Below, piece by piece: positions 25,717-34,999 of a DNA stretch of 64,000 nucleotides (its first letter is position 1; each line of letters begins with the position of its first letter). Source of the DNA: Aliitabrizicola sp041905595 (GTDB taxonomy: Bacteria; Pseudomonadota; Alphaproteobacteria; Rhodobacterales; Rhodobacteraceae). A model generated the notes under the pieces. That model was not told the origin of the DNA. It saw nothing but the letters and a program-made list of their open reading frames with translations, and did not search any database. The stretch spans positions 1 to 64,000 of the forward strand of contig JAYRKT010000016.1 in assembly GCA_041905595.1 (NCBI GenBank), given 5' to 3'. The translations under genes and the position numbers were made by a program.

Positions 25717-27060
25717 ATGACGCAAAGATTTCGGGCGGCCCTTGCCGCCGCCAGCCTGTGCTGGGCGGCATTTCCCGCCCATGCGGAAAAGGTGACAGAC
25801 TTCACCCTGGCGAACGGTCTGCAGGTCGTGGTGATCGAGGATCACCGCGCTCCGGTGGTGACCCAGATGGTCTGGTACAAGGTCGGCGCCGCCGACGAGG
25901 CGCCCGGCCATTCCGGCATTGCCCATTTTCTGGAACACCTGATGTTCAAGGGCACCGATGACGTGCCCTCTGGCCAGTTCTCGGCCATCGTCGAGGCGCA
26001 AGGCGGCAGCGACAACGCCTTCACCTCGTGGGATTACACCGCCTATTTCCAGCGGGTCGCAGCCGACCGGCTGGACATGATGATGACCCTGGAAGCCGAT
26101 CGGATGCGCGACCTGCGGCTGACCGAAGAGGACGTGACGACCGAAAGGCAGGTCATCCTTGAGGAACGCAACCAGCGAACCGACAGCGACCCTGCCGCCT
26201 TGTTTGGCGAACAGTTGCGCGCCGCTCAGTTCCTCAACCATCCCTACGGCCTGCCGATCATTGGCTGGCGGCACGAAATCGAACAGCTCGACCGGCAGGA
26301 AGCGCTCGACTTCTACCGGACCTATTACGCGCCGAACAACGCGATCCTCGTGGTCGCGGGGGATGTGGACCCCGCTCGGGTCAGGACGCTGGCCGAAAGG
26401 CATTACGGCCCGCTCGAACCGACCGCCACGATCCCGCCGCGCGAACGGCCGCAGGAACCGCCGCAGCGCGCCGAACGGCGGCTGGCGATGGCGGATCCCC
26501 AGATTGCCCAGCCCTATGTCTCGCGCAGCTATCTGGCCCCGGCGCGCAAATCGGGTGACCAGAAGCAGGCGGCGGCGCTTGCCGTTCTGGCCGAGCTTCT
26601 CGGCGGCAGCGGCACCACCTCGGTTCTGGCCAAGGCGCTGGCCTTTGACAATCCGAAGGCCGTCTATGTCTCGGCCGATTATGATGGCGAGGCAGTGGAC
26701 GACGGGCTGTTCAGCCTGGCCATAGCCCCAGTGCCGGGAGTGAGCCTTGACGAGGCCGAGGCGGCAATGGATGGCGTGATCACCAAGTTCCTTGAGGACG
26801 GAGTCGATCCTGCCGCATTGGAGCGGATCAAGGCCCAGGTCCGCGCTGCCCAGATCTACGGCGACGACAATGTCGAGGGGCTGGCGCAGCGCTATGGCGA
26901 AGCTTTGGCCGTCGGCCTGACGATCGAGGACGTCAAGGCCTGGCCCGATTTGCTGCAGTCGGTAACCGCTGATGACGTGATGGCGGCGGCCCGGCAGGTG
27001 CTGAACCGCGACAATGCCGTGACCGGCCATCTGGGACAGGTGCAGGAGACCACGCCATGA
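25717..27060 (+). CDS. M16 zinc peptidase, catalytic subunit
   Basis: A 447 aa exported member of the pitrilysin family. A signal peptide (AALAAASLCWAAFPAHA) is followed by the inverted zinc motif H-x-x-E-H in GIAHFLEHLMFKG, with the downstream Glu about 75 residues later (LTEEDVTTERQVILEE). It probably degrades peptides in the periplasm with the next gene product. The stop overlaps the ATG of the second subunit (ATGA), showing tight coupling. Confidence 0.9.
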   Translation: MTQRFRAALAAASLCWAAFPAHAEKVTDFTLANGLQVVVIEDHRAPVVTQMVWYKVGAADEAPGHSGIAHFLEHLMFKGTDDVPSGQFSAIVEAQGGSDNAFTSWDYTAYFQRVAADRLDMMMTLEADRMRDLRLTEEDVTTERQVILEERNQRTDSDPAALFGEQLRAAQFLNHPYGLPIIGWRHEIEQLDRQEALDFYRTYYAPNNAILVVAGDVDPARVRTLAERHYGPLEPTATIPPRERPQEPPQRAERRLAMADPQIAQPYVSRSYLAPARKSGDQKQAAALAVLAELLGGSGTTSVLAKALAFDNPKAVYVSADYDGEAVDDGLFSLAIAPVPGVSLDEAEAAMDGVITKFLEDGVDPAALERIKAQVRAAQIYGDDNVEGLAQRYGEALAVGLTIEDVKAWPDLLQSVTADDVMAAARQVLNRDNAVTGHLGQVQETTP

Positions 27061-28373
27061 TCCGCCTGCGCCTTGCGACGCTGCTCGCTGCCCTGCTCTT
27101 CGCCCTGCCGCTCAGGGCCGAGATCGCCGTCCAGGAGGTGACCTCGCCCGGAGGCATCACAGCCTGGCTGGTCGAGGATCACGAAATCCCCTTCACCGCG
27201 CTCGACGTGGCTTTTCAGGGTGGCACCAGCCTGGACCTGCCGGGTGAGCGCGGCGCAGTCAATCTCATGGCGGCGACGTTGGAAGAAGGCGCGGGCGAGA
27301 TGGACGCCCAGGCCTTTGCCGAGGCGCGCGATTCCCTCGCGGCCGGATTTGGCTTCGACGCCAGCCAGGACGCCGTGTCGATCTCTGCCCGGTTCCTGAC
27401 CGAGAACCGCGATCAGGCCATAGACCTGCTGCGTCAGGCGATCATTGCACCGCGCTTCGATCAATCCGCGATTGACCGCGTGCGCGGGCAGGTGCTGTCA
27501 GGCCTTGCGTCGGACGCGACCGATCCATCGTCGATCGCCGGCGAGACGTTCAACGCGCTCGCCTTCGGGAAACATCCCTACGGATCAGAGGGAAGCGGCA
27601 CCCCCGACAGCGTCGCCGCCCTGACGCGTGACGACCTGATCGAGGCGAAGACCCGCACCATGACGCGCGACCGACTGCATGTGGCGGCAGTGGGCGACAT
27701 CACTCCGGAACAACTGGGTGAGGTGCTTGACCGACTGTTCGGCGATCTTCCCGAGATGGGCGCGCCCCTGCCGGGCCGCGCCGCGTGGCAGGCCCCCGGC
27801 GGGGTCAAGGTCGTGGACTTCGACTCGCCGCAATCGGTGGTGGTGTTCGGCCAGTCGGGGATGCGGCGCGACGATCCGGATTTCTTCGCAGCCTATATGC
27901 TGAACGAAATCCTTGGCGGCAACCGCTTCAGCGCGCGGCTGATGACCGAGGTCCGCGAGAAGCGCGGGCTGACCTACGGCATCGGCACCTACCTGATGCC
28001 AATGGCCTATGGCGAGGCGCTGATGGGGCAGATGGCAACGGCGAATGCGACGACCGGACAGGCAATCGACCTGATCCGCCAGGAATGGGCCCGGATCGCG
28101 AAGGACGGCGTCTCGGCCGAGGAACTGGCTGCGACGAAGACCTATCTGACCGGCTCCTATCCCCTGCGCTTCGACGGCAACGGCCAGATCGCGGAGATTC
28201 TGGTGGGCATGCAGATGGACGGGCTATCTCCGGACTACATCACCACCCGGAACGCAAAGATCGAGGCCGTGACACAGGATGACATCAAGCGCGTCGCGGC
28301 GCGGCTCCTGACACCAGATGCGCTGCAGTTCGTCGTGGTGGGGCGGCCGGATGGGGTCAAATCGACGGAGTAA
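27057..28373 (+). CDS. M16 peptidase-family protein, non-catalytic subunit
   Basis: A 438 aa exported partner of the preceding peptidase. The H-x-x-E-H motif is absent: the corresponding helix reads GAVNLMAATLEEGAG. The C-terminal substrate-binding pair is kept (REKRGLTYGIGTYL). Such a pair, one subunit with zinc and one with the R/Y site, is the normal two-component form of this family. The signal peptide is LATLLAALLFALPLRA. Confidence 0.88.
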   Translation: MIRLRLATLLAALLFALPLRAEIAVQEVTSPGGITAWLVEDHEIPFTALDVAFQGGTSLDLPGERGAVNLMAATLEEGAGEMDAQAFAEARDSLAAGFGFDASQDAVSISARFLTENRDQAIDLLRQAIIAPRFDQSAIDRVRGQVLSGLASDATDPSSIAGETFNALAFGKHPYGSEGSGTPDSVAALTRDDLIEAKTRTMTRDRLHVAAVGDITPEQLGEVLDRLFGDLPEMGAPLPGRAAWQAPGGVKVVDFDSPQSVVVFGQSGMRRDDPDFFAAYMLNEILGGNRFSARLMTEVREKRGLTYGIGTYLMPMAYGEALMGQMATANATTGQAIDLIRQEWARIAKDGVSAEELAATKTYLTGSYPLRFDGNGQIAEILVGMQMDGLSPDYITTRNAKIEAVTQDDIKRVAARLLTPDALQFVVVGRPDGVKSTE

Positions 28374-28424
28374 CTGCCGTCTTTCCCATAGCGGAATCGG
28401 CGGGCCGCTGCTACTTTTGGTGGC

Positions 28425-30260
28425 ATGACGCTCGACACCCCCAATATCCTGACCGGCCGGCCGGTAATCCGGCAGCTTGACGAGGCGGCGATCAACCGGA
28501 TCGCGGCAGGTGAGGTGGTGGAACGGCCGGCCTCGGCGGTGAAGGAACTGGTCGAGAATGCGCTGGATGCGGGCGCCCGTCGGATCACGGTCGATTATGC
28601 CGATGGCGGCAAGACGCTGATCCGGGTGGCCGATGACGGCTGCGGGATGACGGCGGAGGATCTGCCGCTGGCGCTGTCACGCCATGCGACATCCAAGATC
28701 GACGGCTCGGACCTGCTCGACATCACCAGCTTCGGCTTCCGGGGCGAGGCCTTGCCCTCGCTCGGCGCGGTCGGGCGGCTCACCATCACCTCTCGGGCCG
28801 AGGGCGAAGCGGGGGCGAGCATCGGGGTTTCGGGCGGGCGGATGGAGCCGGTGCGACCGGCGGCGCTGAACCGGGGCACTGTCGTGGAGTTGCGCGACCT
28901 GTTCTTCGCCACGCCCGCGCGGCTGAAGTTCCTGCGCAGCGACAGGGCCGAGGCGCAGGCCATCGGCGAGGTGGTGCGGCGGCTGGCGCTGGCCGAGCCA
29001 ACGGTGGGTTTTACGCTGCGCGACGTGTCGGGCGGCGGCGAGGGGCGGGTGATGTTCCGCGCCGACCCGGAGGCGGGCGATCTGTTCGACGCGCTGCACC
29101 GGCGCGTCGCGGGGGTGGTCGGCGCGGATTTCGCGGCGAACGCCCTGCCGATCGACATCGAGCGGGAGGGGATGCGCCTGACAGGATACGCGGCGCTGCC
29201 GACCTATTCGCGGGGCTCGTCGGTGGCGCAGTACCTTTTCGTCAATGGACGGCCGGTGCAGGACCGGATTCTGCTCGGCGCGCTGCGCGCCGCCTACATG
29301 GATGTGCTGAGCCGCGACCGGCATCCGGCGGCGGTCCTGACGCTCAGCGTCGATCCGCAGCGGGTGGATGTGAACGTGCATCCGGCCAAGGCCGAGGTGC
29401 GGTTCCGCGAACCGGCACTGGCGCGGGGGCTGATCGTCGGCGGGCTCCGGCAGGCGCTGAGCGGCGCGGGACACCGGGCGTCGTCGACCGTGGGGACGGC
29501 GACTTTGGCGGCGCTCCGGCCGGAAGAGGTCGTGAGCCCGCGCATCTACCAGATGGACAGGCCTTCCGGTACCGTCCTGAGCCGGGCGGCGATCTGGCAG
29601 GCGCCGCCGCCCCAGCCGGGTTTTGCCGAGGCGCCCTCGGCGCGGGTGGAGCCTGTTCCGCAGGAGCCGGCGCTGGAGGCGCGGCCCCTGGGCGCGGCGC
29701 GGGCGCAGGTGCATGAGAACTACATCATCGCCCAGACGGCGACGGGCATGGTGATCGTCGATCAGCACGCCGCGCATGAGCGGCTGGTCTATGAGCGGAT
29801 GAAGCGGCAGATGGCCGAGACGGGGATCGCCGCGCAGGCGCTGTTGATCCCGGAGATAGTGGACCTGTCGGCCAGCGATGCGGCGCGGCTTCTCGAGCTC
29901 GCGCCGGAGTTGGAGCGGCTAGGGCTGGTGATCGAGCCGTTCGGCGGTACGGCGGTGGCCGTGCGCGAGGTGCCGGCGATCCTTGGCCGGGTGGATACGG
30001 CGGCGCTGCTGCGCGACATGCTGGACGAGTTGGCCGATCTGGGCGACTCGTCGCTCTTGCGCGGTCGGATCGACGCTGTGCTGAGCCGGATGGCCTGCCA
30101 CGGCTCGGTCCGCTCTGGACGGCAGATGCGGGCCGAGGAGATGAACGCGCTCCTGCGCGAAATGGAGGCGACGCCACTCTCGGGCCAGTGCAACCACGGA
30201 CGGCCGACCTATGTTGAACTGAAGCTGGCCGACATCGAGCGGCTTTTCGGACGGACATGA
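28425..30260 (+). CDS. mutL: DNA mismatch repair protein MutL
   Basis: A 611 aa GHKL ATPase. The N-terminus has NRIAAGEVVERPASAVKELV and the Asn of ELVENALDAGA, DDGCGM, and the SRHATSKI and GFRGEALPS blocks. The C-terminal domain carries DQHAAHERLVYE at about residue 446, which matches the DQHA-x2-E-x4-E endonuclease motif, so this MutL probably nicks DNA itself, as in organisms without MutH. Further C-terminal endonuclease-domain blocks are ACHGSVRSG and QCNHGRPT. Its stop overlaps the rmuC start. Confidence 0.96.
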   Translation: MTLDTPNILTGRPVIRQLDEAAINRIAAGEVVERPASAVKELVENALDAGARRITVDYADGGKTLIRVADDGCGMTAEDLPLALSRHATSKIDGSDLLDITSFGFRGEALPSLGAVGRLTITSRAEGEAGASIGVSGGRMEPVRPAALNRGTVVELRDLFFATPARLKFLRSDRAEAQAIGEVVRRLALAEPTVGFTLRDVSGGGEGRVMFRADPEAGDLFDALHRRVAGVVGADFAANALPIDIEREGMRLTGYAALPTYSRGSSVAQYLFVNGRPVQDRILLGALRAAYMDVLSRDRHPAAVLTLSVDPQRVDVNVHPAKAEVRFREPALARGLIVGGLRQALSGAGHRASSTVGTATLAALRPEEVVSPRIYQMDRPSGTVLSRAAIWQAPPPQPGFAEAPSARVEPVPQEPALEARPLGAARAQVHENYIIAQTATGMVIVDQHAAHERLVYERMKRQMAETGIAAQALLIPEIVDLSASDAARLLELAPELERLGLVIEPFGGTAVAVREVPAILGRVDTAALLRDMLDELADLGDSSLLRGRIDAVLSRMACHGSVRSGRQMRAEEMNALLREMEATPLSGQCNHGRPTYVELKLADIERLFGRT

Positions 30261-31411
30261 ATACCCTGCCCTTTCCATTGCCCGATGGCGTTGAACCCTG
30301 GATGATCTATGCCGGGGCGGCGGCGATCGTGCTCCTGATCCTTGTCCTGACCCTGCGCGCAGCAGGACGGTCGGCGAAGCTGGCCGAACCGATGCTACGG
30401 GAACTCGGCTGGCTCGGCCAGCGGGTGCAAATGCTGTCGGACGGGCAGGAGCGGCTGTCGGGCGGGCTGAGCCATGTCTCGGAAGCGCAGGCGGTCAGCC
30501 AGACTGCCATGCTGCAACTCATGGAGCGGCGGCTGGCCGAGGTGCAGGCGGCCATGGGCGAAAGCCTGTCGGGAAGTGCCACGCGCACCGCGCGGGGCCT
30601 GGGCGAATTGCAGCAACGGCTCGAGATGATCGACCGGGCGCAGGCCAAGATCGAGAAGCTCTCGGGCGAGGTGCTGACACTGCAGGACATCCTGTCGAAC
30701 AAGCAGACGCGCGGCGCCTTCGGAGAGATCCAGCTGCATGACATCGTGCAGAAGGCCCTGCCGCCGGGCAGCTTCACCATGCAGGCGACGCTGTCGAACG
30801 GGAAGCGGGCCGATTGCCTGATCCACCTGCCCAACCCGCCGGGGCCGATCGTGATCGACTCGAAATTCCCGCTCGAGGCCTACGAGGCGTTGCGGCGGGC
30901 CGATACCCCGCAGGCTGTTGCCGAGGCGGGGCGGGCCTTGCGGGCGGCTGTTCGCACTCACCTGAAGGCGATTGCCGAGCGGTATATCCTTGAGGGCGAG
31001 ACGGCAGACGGGGCGATGATGTTCCTGCCCTCGGAAGCGGTCTATGCCGAGTTGCATGCGAATTTCCCCGAGGTGGTGCGCGAGGGCTTCGGCCTGCGCG
31101 TCTGGATCGTCTCGCCCACGACCTGCATGGCGACGCTGAACACGATGCGGGCGATCCTGAAGGATGCGCGGATGCGCGAGCAGGCGGGCGCGATCCGCAA
31201 GGAACTGGCGCTGCTGCATCAGGATGTGGAGCGGCTGGGCGACCGGGTGCAAAACCTCGACCGGCATTTCGGGCAGGCAGCCAAGGATATCGAGGAGATC
31301 AAGATTTCCTCGGACAAGGCCGGGCGGCGCGCACGGCGTCTGGATGCCTTCGACTTCGACGAAATCGCGCCGGAGGCCGCGAACCTGATCCCGCGGGACG
31401 CCGCCGAATGA
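30257..31411 (+). CDS. rmuC: RmuC-family DNA recombination protein
   Basis: A 384 aa protein with one N-terminal membrane segment (WMIYAGAAAIVLLILVLTL), a coiled-coil region (about 40-140), and the RmuC nuclease-like domain (about 150-340). The domain blocks are SNKQTRGAFGEIQLHDIV, KRADCLIHLP, VIDSKFPLEAYEALRRA and FLPSEAVYAELH. RmuC limits inversions at short inverted repeats in E. coli. The ATG overlaps the mutL stop and its own stop overlaps the hutD start, so the three genes are translationally coupled. Confidence 0.9.
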   Translation: MNTLPFPLPDGVEPWMIYAGAAAIVLLILVLTLRAAGRSAKLAEPMLRELGWLGQRVQMLSDGQERLSGGLSHVSEAQAVSQTAMLQLMERRLAEVQAAMGESLSGSATRTARGLGELQQRLEMIDRAQAKIEKLSGEVLTLQDILSNKQTRGAFGEIQLHDIVQKALPPGSFTMQATLSNGKRADCLIHLPNPPGPIVIDSKFPLEAYEALRRADTPQAVAEAGRALRAAVRTHLKAIAERYILEGETADGAMMFLPSEAVYAELHANFPEVVREGFGLRVWIVSPTTCMATLNTMRAILKDARMREQAGAIRKELALLHQDVERLGDRVQNLDRHFGQAAKDIEEIKISSDKAGRRARRLDAFDFDEIAPEAANLIPRDAAE

Positions 31412-31935
31412 GGCACCTGACCCCGGCGGATTATGTGCGGATGCCCTGGGCGAATGGTCGGGGCGAGACCATCGAGATGCTGAAGGAGGTCGATGCCGAG
31501 GGGCATCTGATCTGGCGGCTGTCGGTGGCGACGGTCAGCGAGGATGGGCCGTTCTCGCTTTTCCCCGGCATCGAGCGGGTGCTGACGGTGATCGAAGGAC
31601 CGGGCTTCGACCTGACGGGTGAAGGGATCGCGCTGACCTGCGCGCCACTCGTGCCGGTGGCTTTCCCCGGCGACGTGCCGACCCGGTCAGAGCGGACCAA
31701 GGGCGCGGTATCGCGTGACCTGAACGTGATGACGGCGCGACGGTTGCCCCGGCCGGAAGTGGCGGTGATCCGCGGCAGGGCGGCGCTGGCGGCGAGTGCG
31801 ACGCTTTGCCTTTACGCGCTCGCGCCTTCCGTCGTCGCGGGCGCCTACGTCGCGGCAGGCGATCTGGTGGTGACGGAAGAGCCGGCGGACATCTCGGGGC
31901 TGGTCGTGGCCGCCCGCCTGTTTCGCGGCGAATAG
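31408..31935 (+). CDS. HutD/Ves-family protein
   Basis: A 175 aa cytosolic cupin-like protein. The HutD signature is clear: MPWANGRGETIEML, WRLSVATVSEDGPFSLFPGIERVLTVIEG, and FPGDVP. HutD members are found with histidine utilisation genes, and Ves is a cold-shock protein of E. coli; no hut gene is near here. The ATG overlaps the rmuC stop. It converges on znuB with four bases between the stops. Confidence 0.85.
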   Translation: MRHLTPADYVRMPWANGRGETIEMLKEVDAEGHLIWRLSVATVSEDGPFSLFPGIERVLTVIEGPGFDLTGEGIALTCAPLVPVAFPGDVPTRSERTKGAVSRDLNVMTARRLPRPEVAVIRGRAALAASATLCLYALAPSVVAGAYVAAGDLVVTEEPADISGLVVAARLFRGE

Positions 31936-31939
31936 CACG

Positions 31940-32734
31940 TCAGGTCGAAGCGCGGCGCAGCCCCACACCTGCCGACAGCGCGAAGGCGAGCGCGGCGCAG
32001 ACGACGACCGACGGACCGGCGGGCGTATCCTGCCAGAGCGACAAGGCAAGCCCCCCGACTGAGGCAGCCGCGCCGATGATCGAGGCGAGGACGGCCATCG
32101 CCTCGGGCGAACGAGCCACGCCCCGTGCCGCCGCAGCCGGGATGATGAGCATGGCCGCAATCAGCAGTGCGCCCACGACCTTAAGCGCCACCGCCACCAC
32201 GACCGCCAGCGCCAGCGTCAGGATCAGCCGTTCGCGGCGCGGGTCGATCCCGGCGGAGAAGGCCAGATCCTCGTTCAGCGTCGCGGTGAGCAAGCGTGAC
32301 CAGCGCCAAACGATGATCCCAAGCACCAGCGAAGCGCCGCCCCAGATGAAGGCGAGATCGGTCTTCGACACGGCAAGTATGTCGCCGAACAGATAGGCCG
32401 ACAGGTCCGTCCTGACGCCGTGGACGAAGCTTATTGCCACAAGGCCGAAGGCCAGCGCCGCATGCGCCAGCGTGCCAAGCGTCGTGTCCATCGCCCAGCC
32501 CTTGCCCGCCAGCACCGAAACGGTGACCGCCATCGCCAGCGCGACGACCAGAGTGCCCAGACCGACCGGCAGGTCCGTCGCCAGCGCCAGCGCCACGCCA
32601 AGGATGGCCGCATGGGCGGTCGCATCGCCAAAATAGGCCATGCGTCGCCAGACGACGAACGACCCAAGCGGCCCGGTTGCCAGCGCCAGCCCGATCCCGG
32701 CCAGCGCCGCACGCATGAGGAAGTCGTCAAGCAT
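31940..32734 (-). CDS. znuB: zinc ABC transporter permease
   Basis: A 264 aa inner-membrane permease of the ABC-3 family with about eight membrane segments. GSFVVWRRMAYFGDATAHAA is the family block near the N-terminus, and LLIAAMLIIPAAAARGVA precedes the last segments. Its start lies inside the end of znuC (eight-base overlap). It imports Zn2+ together with ZnuC and ZnuA. Confidence 0.93.
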   Translation of the reverse strand: MLDDFLMRAALAGIGLALATGPLGSFVVWRRMAYFGDATAHAAILGVALALATDLPVGLGTLVVALAMAVTVSVLAGKGWAMDTTLGTLAHAALAFGLVAISFVHGVRTDLSAYLFGDILAVSKTDLAFIWGGASLVLGIIVWRWSRLLTATLNEDLAFSAGIDPRRERLILTLALAVVVAVALKVVGALLIAAMLIIPAAAARGVARSPEAMAVLASIIGAAASVGGLALSLWQDTPAGPSVVVCAALAFALSAGVGLRRAST

Positions 32735-33512
32735 CGCTGGTCACCTTTGCCGGGTGAGGGTGGTGATGGTGGGGCTCGTGCGAATGATCGTGACCATGAT
32801 CATGCGTGTGATCGTGGTCATGCACATGCTGGTAGAGCGCCAGCGCCCCATGCGTGCCCAGGCCGAACAGCGCCCGGTATTCCGGCGCGTTCGACACGAC
32901 ATGCGGCGTGCCTTCGCAGCAGATATGGCCGTTCAGGCAGATCACCCGGTCGGATGCCGCCATGACGACGTGCAGGTCGTGGCTGACCATCAACACCGCC
33001 GCGCCGGTTTCCTTCCGCGCCTCTTCGATCAGACGATAGAACCCGGCCTCGCCCGGCTGGTCCAACCCTTGGGTCGGTTCGTCCAGGACAAGGATCTCGG
33101 GTTCGGTCAGCAGAGCGCGGGCCAGAAGCACACGCTGCAACTGCCCCCCGGACAAGTCGGTCAGCATCCGGTCTGCGGCCTCGGGAACCCCTACCCGATG
33201 AAGGGCCGCCGTCACCGCCTCGGGGCGCTGACGCTGTGGCAGCGACAGGAACCGACGTGCTGTCATCGGCAGTGACCTGTCGATCTGCAGCCGCTGCGGC
33301 ACATAGCCGATCCGGAGGCCCGGCTTGCGCGCAACCTCTCCCGCCGCGACCGGCACGATTCCAAGCAACGCGCGCAGCAGCGTAGACTTCCCGGACCCGT
33401 TCGGGCCGACGATCGTGACGATCTCGCCCGGATCAACCTTGAGCGAGATGTCGTGCAACACCTCGGTTTCGCCGAAGCGGACGCAGACATGGGTGGCAGT
33501 AAGCAGGCTCAT
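32727..33512 (-). CDS. znuC: zinc ABC transporter ATP-binding protein with His-rich tail
   Basis: A 261 aa ABC ATPase. Walker A is GPNGSGKST (36-44), the signature is LSGGQ, Walker B is ILVLDEPTQGLD and the switch His is in MVSHD. The last 33 residues are unusual: 14 His residues in 26 positions, mostly alternating with Asp, a likely zinc-binding tail facing the cytosol. The ATG overlaps the zur stop (ATGA). The frame stays open upstream inside zur, but MSLLTATHV is the proper start. Transcribed as zur-znuC-znuB. Confidence 0.94.
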   Translation of the reverse strand: MSLLTATHVCVRFGETEVLHDISLKVDPGEIVTIVGPNGSGKSTLLRALLGIVPVAAGEVARKPGLRIGYVPQRLQIDRSLPMTARRFLSLPQRQRPEAVTAALHRVGVPEAADRMLTDLSGGQLQRVLLARALLTEPEILVLDEPTQGLDQPGEAGFYRLIEEARKETGAAVLMVSHDLHVVMAASDRVICLNGHICCEGTPHVVSNAPEYRALFGLGTHGALALYQHVHDHDHTHDHGHDHSHEPHHHHPHPAKVTSDA

Positions 33513-34000
33513 TCCTGCACCGCCTGACAGGCGGGGCACAGGCCCAGCGCCTCGATGTTGCTGCGTTCGATTGCAAAGCCAAGTTCGGTAGCTGCCGCAT
33601 CGAGCGCGGCGCGGACGCTTTCGGCCGAGGCTTCGGCCACCGTGTCGCAGCTGCGGCAGATCAGGAAGGCCGGGGCATGGGCCTCGCCCGGATGCATGCA
33701 GGCGGTAAAGGCATTGAGGCGCCGCACCCGGTGCGCCAACCCGTTGTCGACAAGGAAGTCGAGTGCCCGATAGGCCACCGGCGGCTGATGGCCAAAGCCC
33801 TCGGCCGCAAGACGCTGCAGCATGTCGTAGGCCCCTATGGCACGATGGGACTCGAGCAGGATCTCGAGCGCCCGCCGACGCACCGGGGTCATCCGCACAC
33901 CGCGCTCGGCCGCAAGCGATTCGGCCCGCGCCATCACGCCACCCGCGCAATGAGCATGGTCATGCTCCACAAAAGCCTGCCTGTCGCGACTGTCCGCCAT
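33509..34000 (-). CDS. zur: Fur-family zinc uptake regulator
   Basis: A 163 aa metal-dependent repressor. The winged helix includes MTPVRRRALEILLESHRAIGAYDML and PPVAYRALDFLVDNGLAHRV. Two CxxC pairs (CRSC and CPAC) form the structural zinc site, and the N-terminal HDHAHC segment adds possible metal ligands. The location at the head of znuCB, divergent from znuA with a palindrome between, identifies Zur over Fur. Start at ATG 34000; no long alternative is needed. Confidence 0.93.
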   Translation of the reverse strand: MADSRDRQAFVEHDHAHCAGGVMARAESLAAERGVRMTPVRRRALEILLESHRAIGAYDMLQRLAAEGFGHQPPVAYRALDFLVDNGLAHRVRRLNAFTACMHPGEAHAPAFLICRSCDTVAEASAESVRAALDAAATELGFAIERSNIEALGLCPACQAVQE

Positions 34001-34014
34001 CACCGCCCCTTGAC

Positions 34015-34031
34015 GTGTTACGGTATAACAT
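34015..34031. promoter_or_regulatory. Zur box between zur and znuA
   Basis: TGTTA (34016-34020) and TAACA (34026-34030) flank CGGTA, matching the palindromic core of known Zur operators (TGTTATA/TATAACA type). It lies 16 bases before the zur start and 40 before the znuA start, so one site can shut off both directions when zinc is sufficient. Confidence 0.8.
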
Positions 34032-34069
34032 ATGATAAGCCATCGGAACCGAGTCCAGAGGGCATCCCG

Positions 34070-34936
34070 ATGCGTTATATCATATCCATTGCGCTCGCCA
34101 GCGCACTTGCAACCGCAGCCTCGGCCGAGGTGCCGCGCGTGGTCACCGATTTCGCGCCGGTTCAGTCGCTGGTCCAGCAGGTGATGGGCGATCTGGGCCG
34201 TCCGACGATGATCCTGCCTGCGGGCGGTGATCCCCATGACTTCCAGATGAAGCCGTCGCAGGCCGCTGCACTTGCCGACGCCGAGGTGATCTTCTGGGTC
34301 GGGCCAGAGCTGATGCCCGCGCTTGGCGATGCCATCGGCACCCTCGGCGACAAGGCGAGGGTGGTGGGCCTGCTGAGGGACGGAGGCGGCCATGTCCGCC
34401 AGTTCGCCGACGGCGAAGGCACCGATCCCCATGCCTGGCTTGACCCCGAAAACGCGATTGCCTGGCTTGGCACCATCGCTGCGACACTGTCCAGCGCCGA
34501 TCCCGAGCATGCCGCAACCTATCGCGCCAATGCCGATCAGGCTGTGACGTCGATCCAGATGCTTGATGCCGACCTGACTGCCCTACTGGCCCCGGTCAAG
34601 CCCAAGCCGTTCGTCGTCTTTCACGACGCGCTTGGCTATTTTGGCGAGCATTACGGCCTGAACATCGCCGGAGCCATCGAACTGGGTGACGCCACAACGC
34701 CGGGCGCGGCGCAATTGCGAAAGATTCGGGACCTCGTGGCCAGTTTCGGTGCCGTCTGCGTGTTTCCGGAAGCCGGGCGCGACCCCAAGTTCATCGCGAC
34801 CATCATCGACGACAAGGCGCGTGTCGGTACACCGCAGGATGTCGAGGCCCTGACGCTGACTGCGGGACCCGAGCTTTACGCGACGCTCCTGCGCAATCTG
34901 GGCCAAGGCATTTCCGACTGTCTGGCCAAAGACTGA
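34070..34936 (+). CDS. znuA: periplasmic zinc-binding protein
   Basis: A 288 aa exported cluster A-I solute-binding protein. The signal peptide is ISIALASALATAASA. Metal ligands are expected at His56 (GGDPHDF), His121 (TDPHAW) and His184 (FHDALGYF), with an acidic residue near FPEAGRDPKF. The His/Asp-rich loop that most ZnuA proteins carry before the second ligand is reduced here to one His (GGGHVRQFADGEG). The His-rich stretch is found on ZnuC instead. Divergent from zur. Confidence 0.93.
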   Translation: MRYIISIALASALATAASAEVPRVVTDFAPVQSLVQQVMGDLGRPTMILPAGGDPHDFQMKPSQAAALADAEVIFWVGPELMPALGDAIGTLGDKARVVGLLRDGGGHVRQFADGEGTDPHAWLDPENAIAWLGTIAATLSSADPEHAATYRANADQAVTSIQMLDADLTALLAPVKPKPFVVFHDALGYFGEHYGLNIAGAIELGDATTPGAAQLRKIRDLVASFGAVCVFPEAGRDPKFIATIIDDKARVGTPQDVEALTLTAGPELYATLLRNLGQGISDCLAKD

Positions 34937-34999
34937 CCCGCTTGACCGTGCTTCACCTTTCCGCGCAGGTTGCCCGCGTGGAAGAGGGAGACATCAGCG

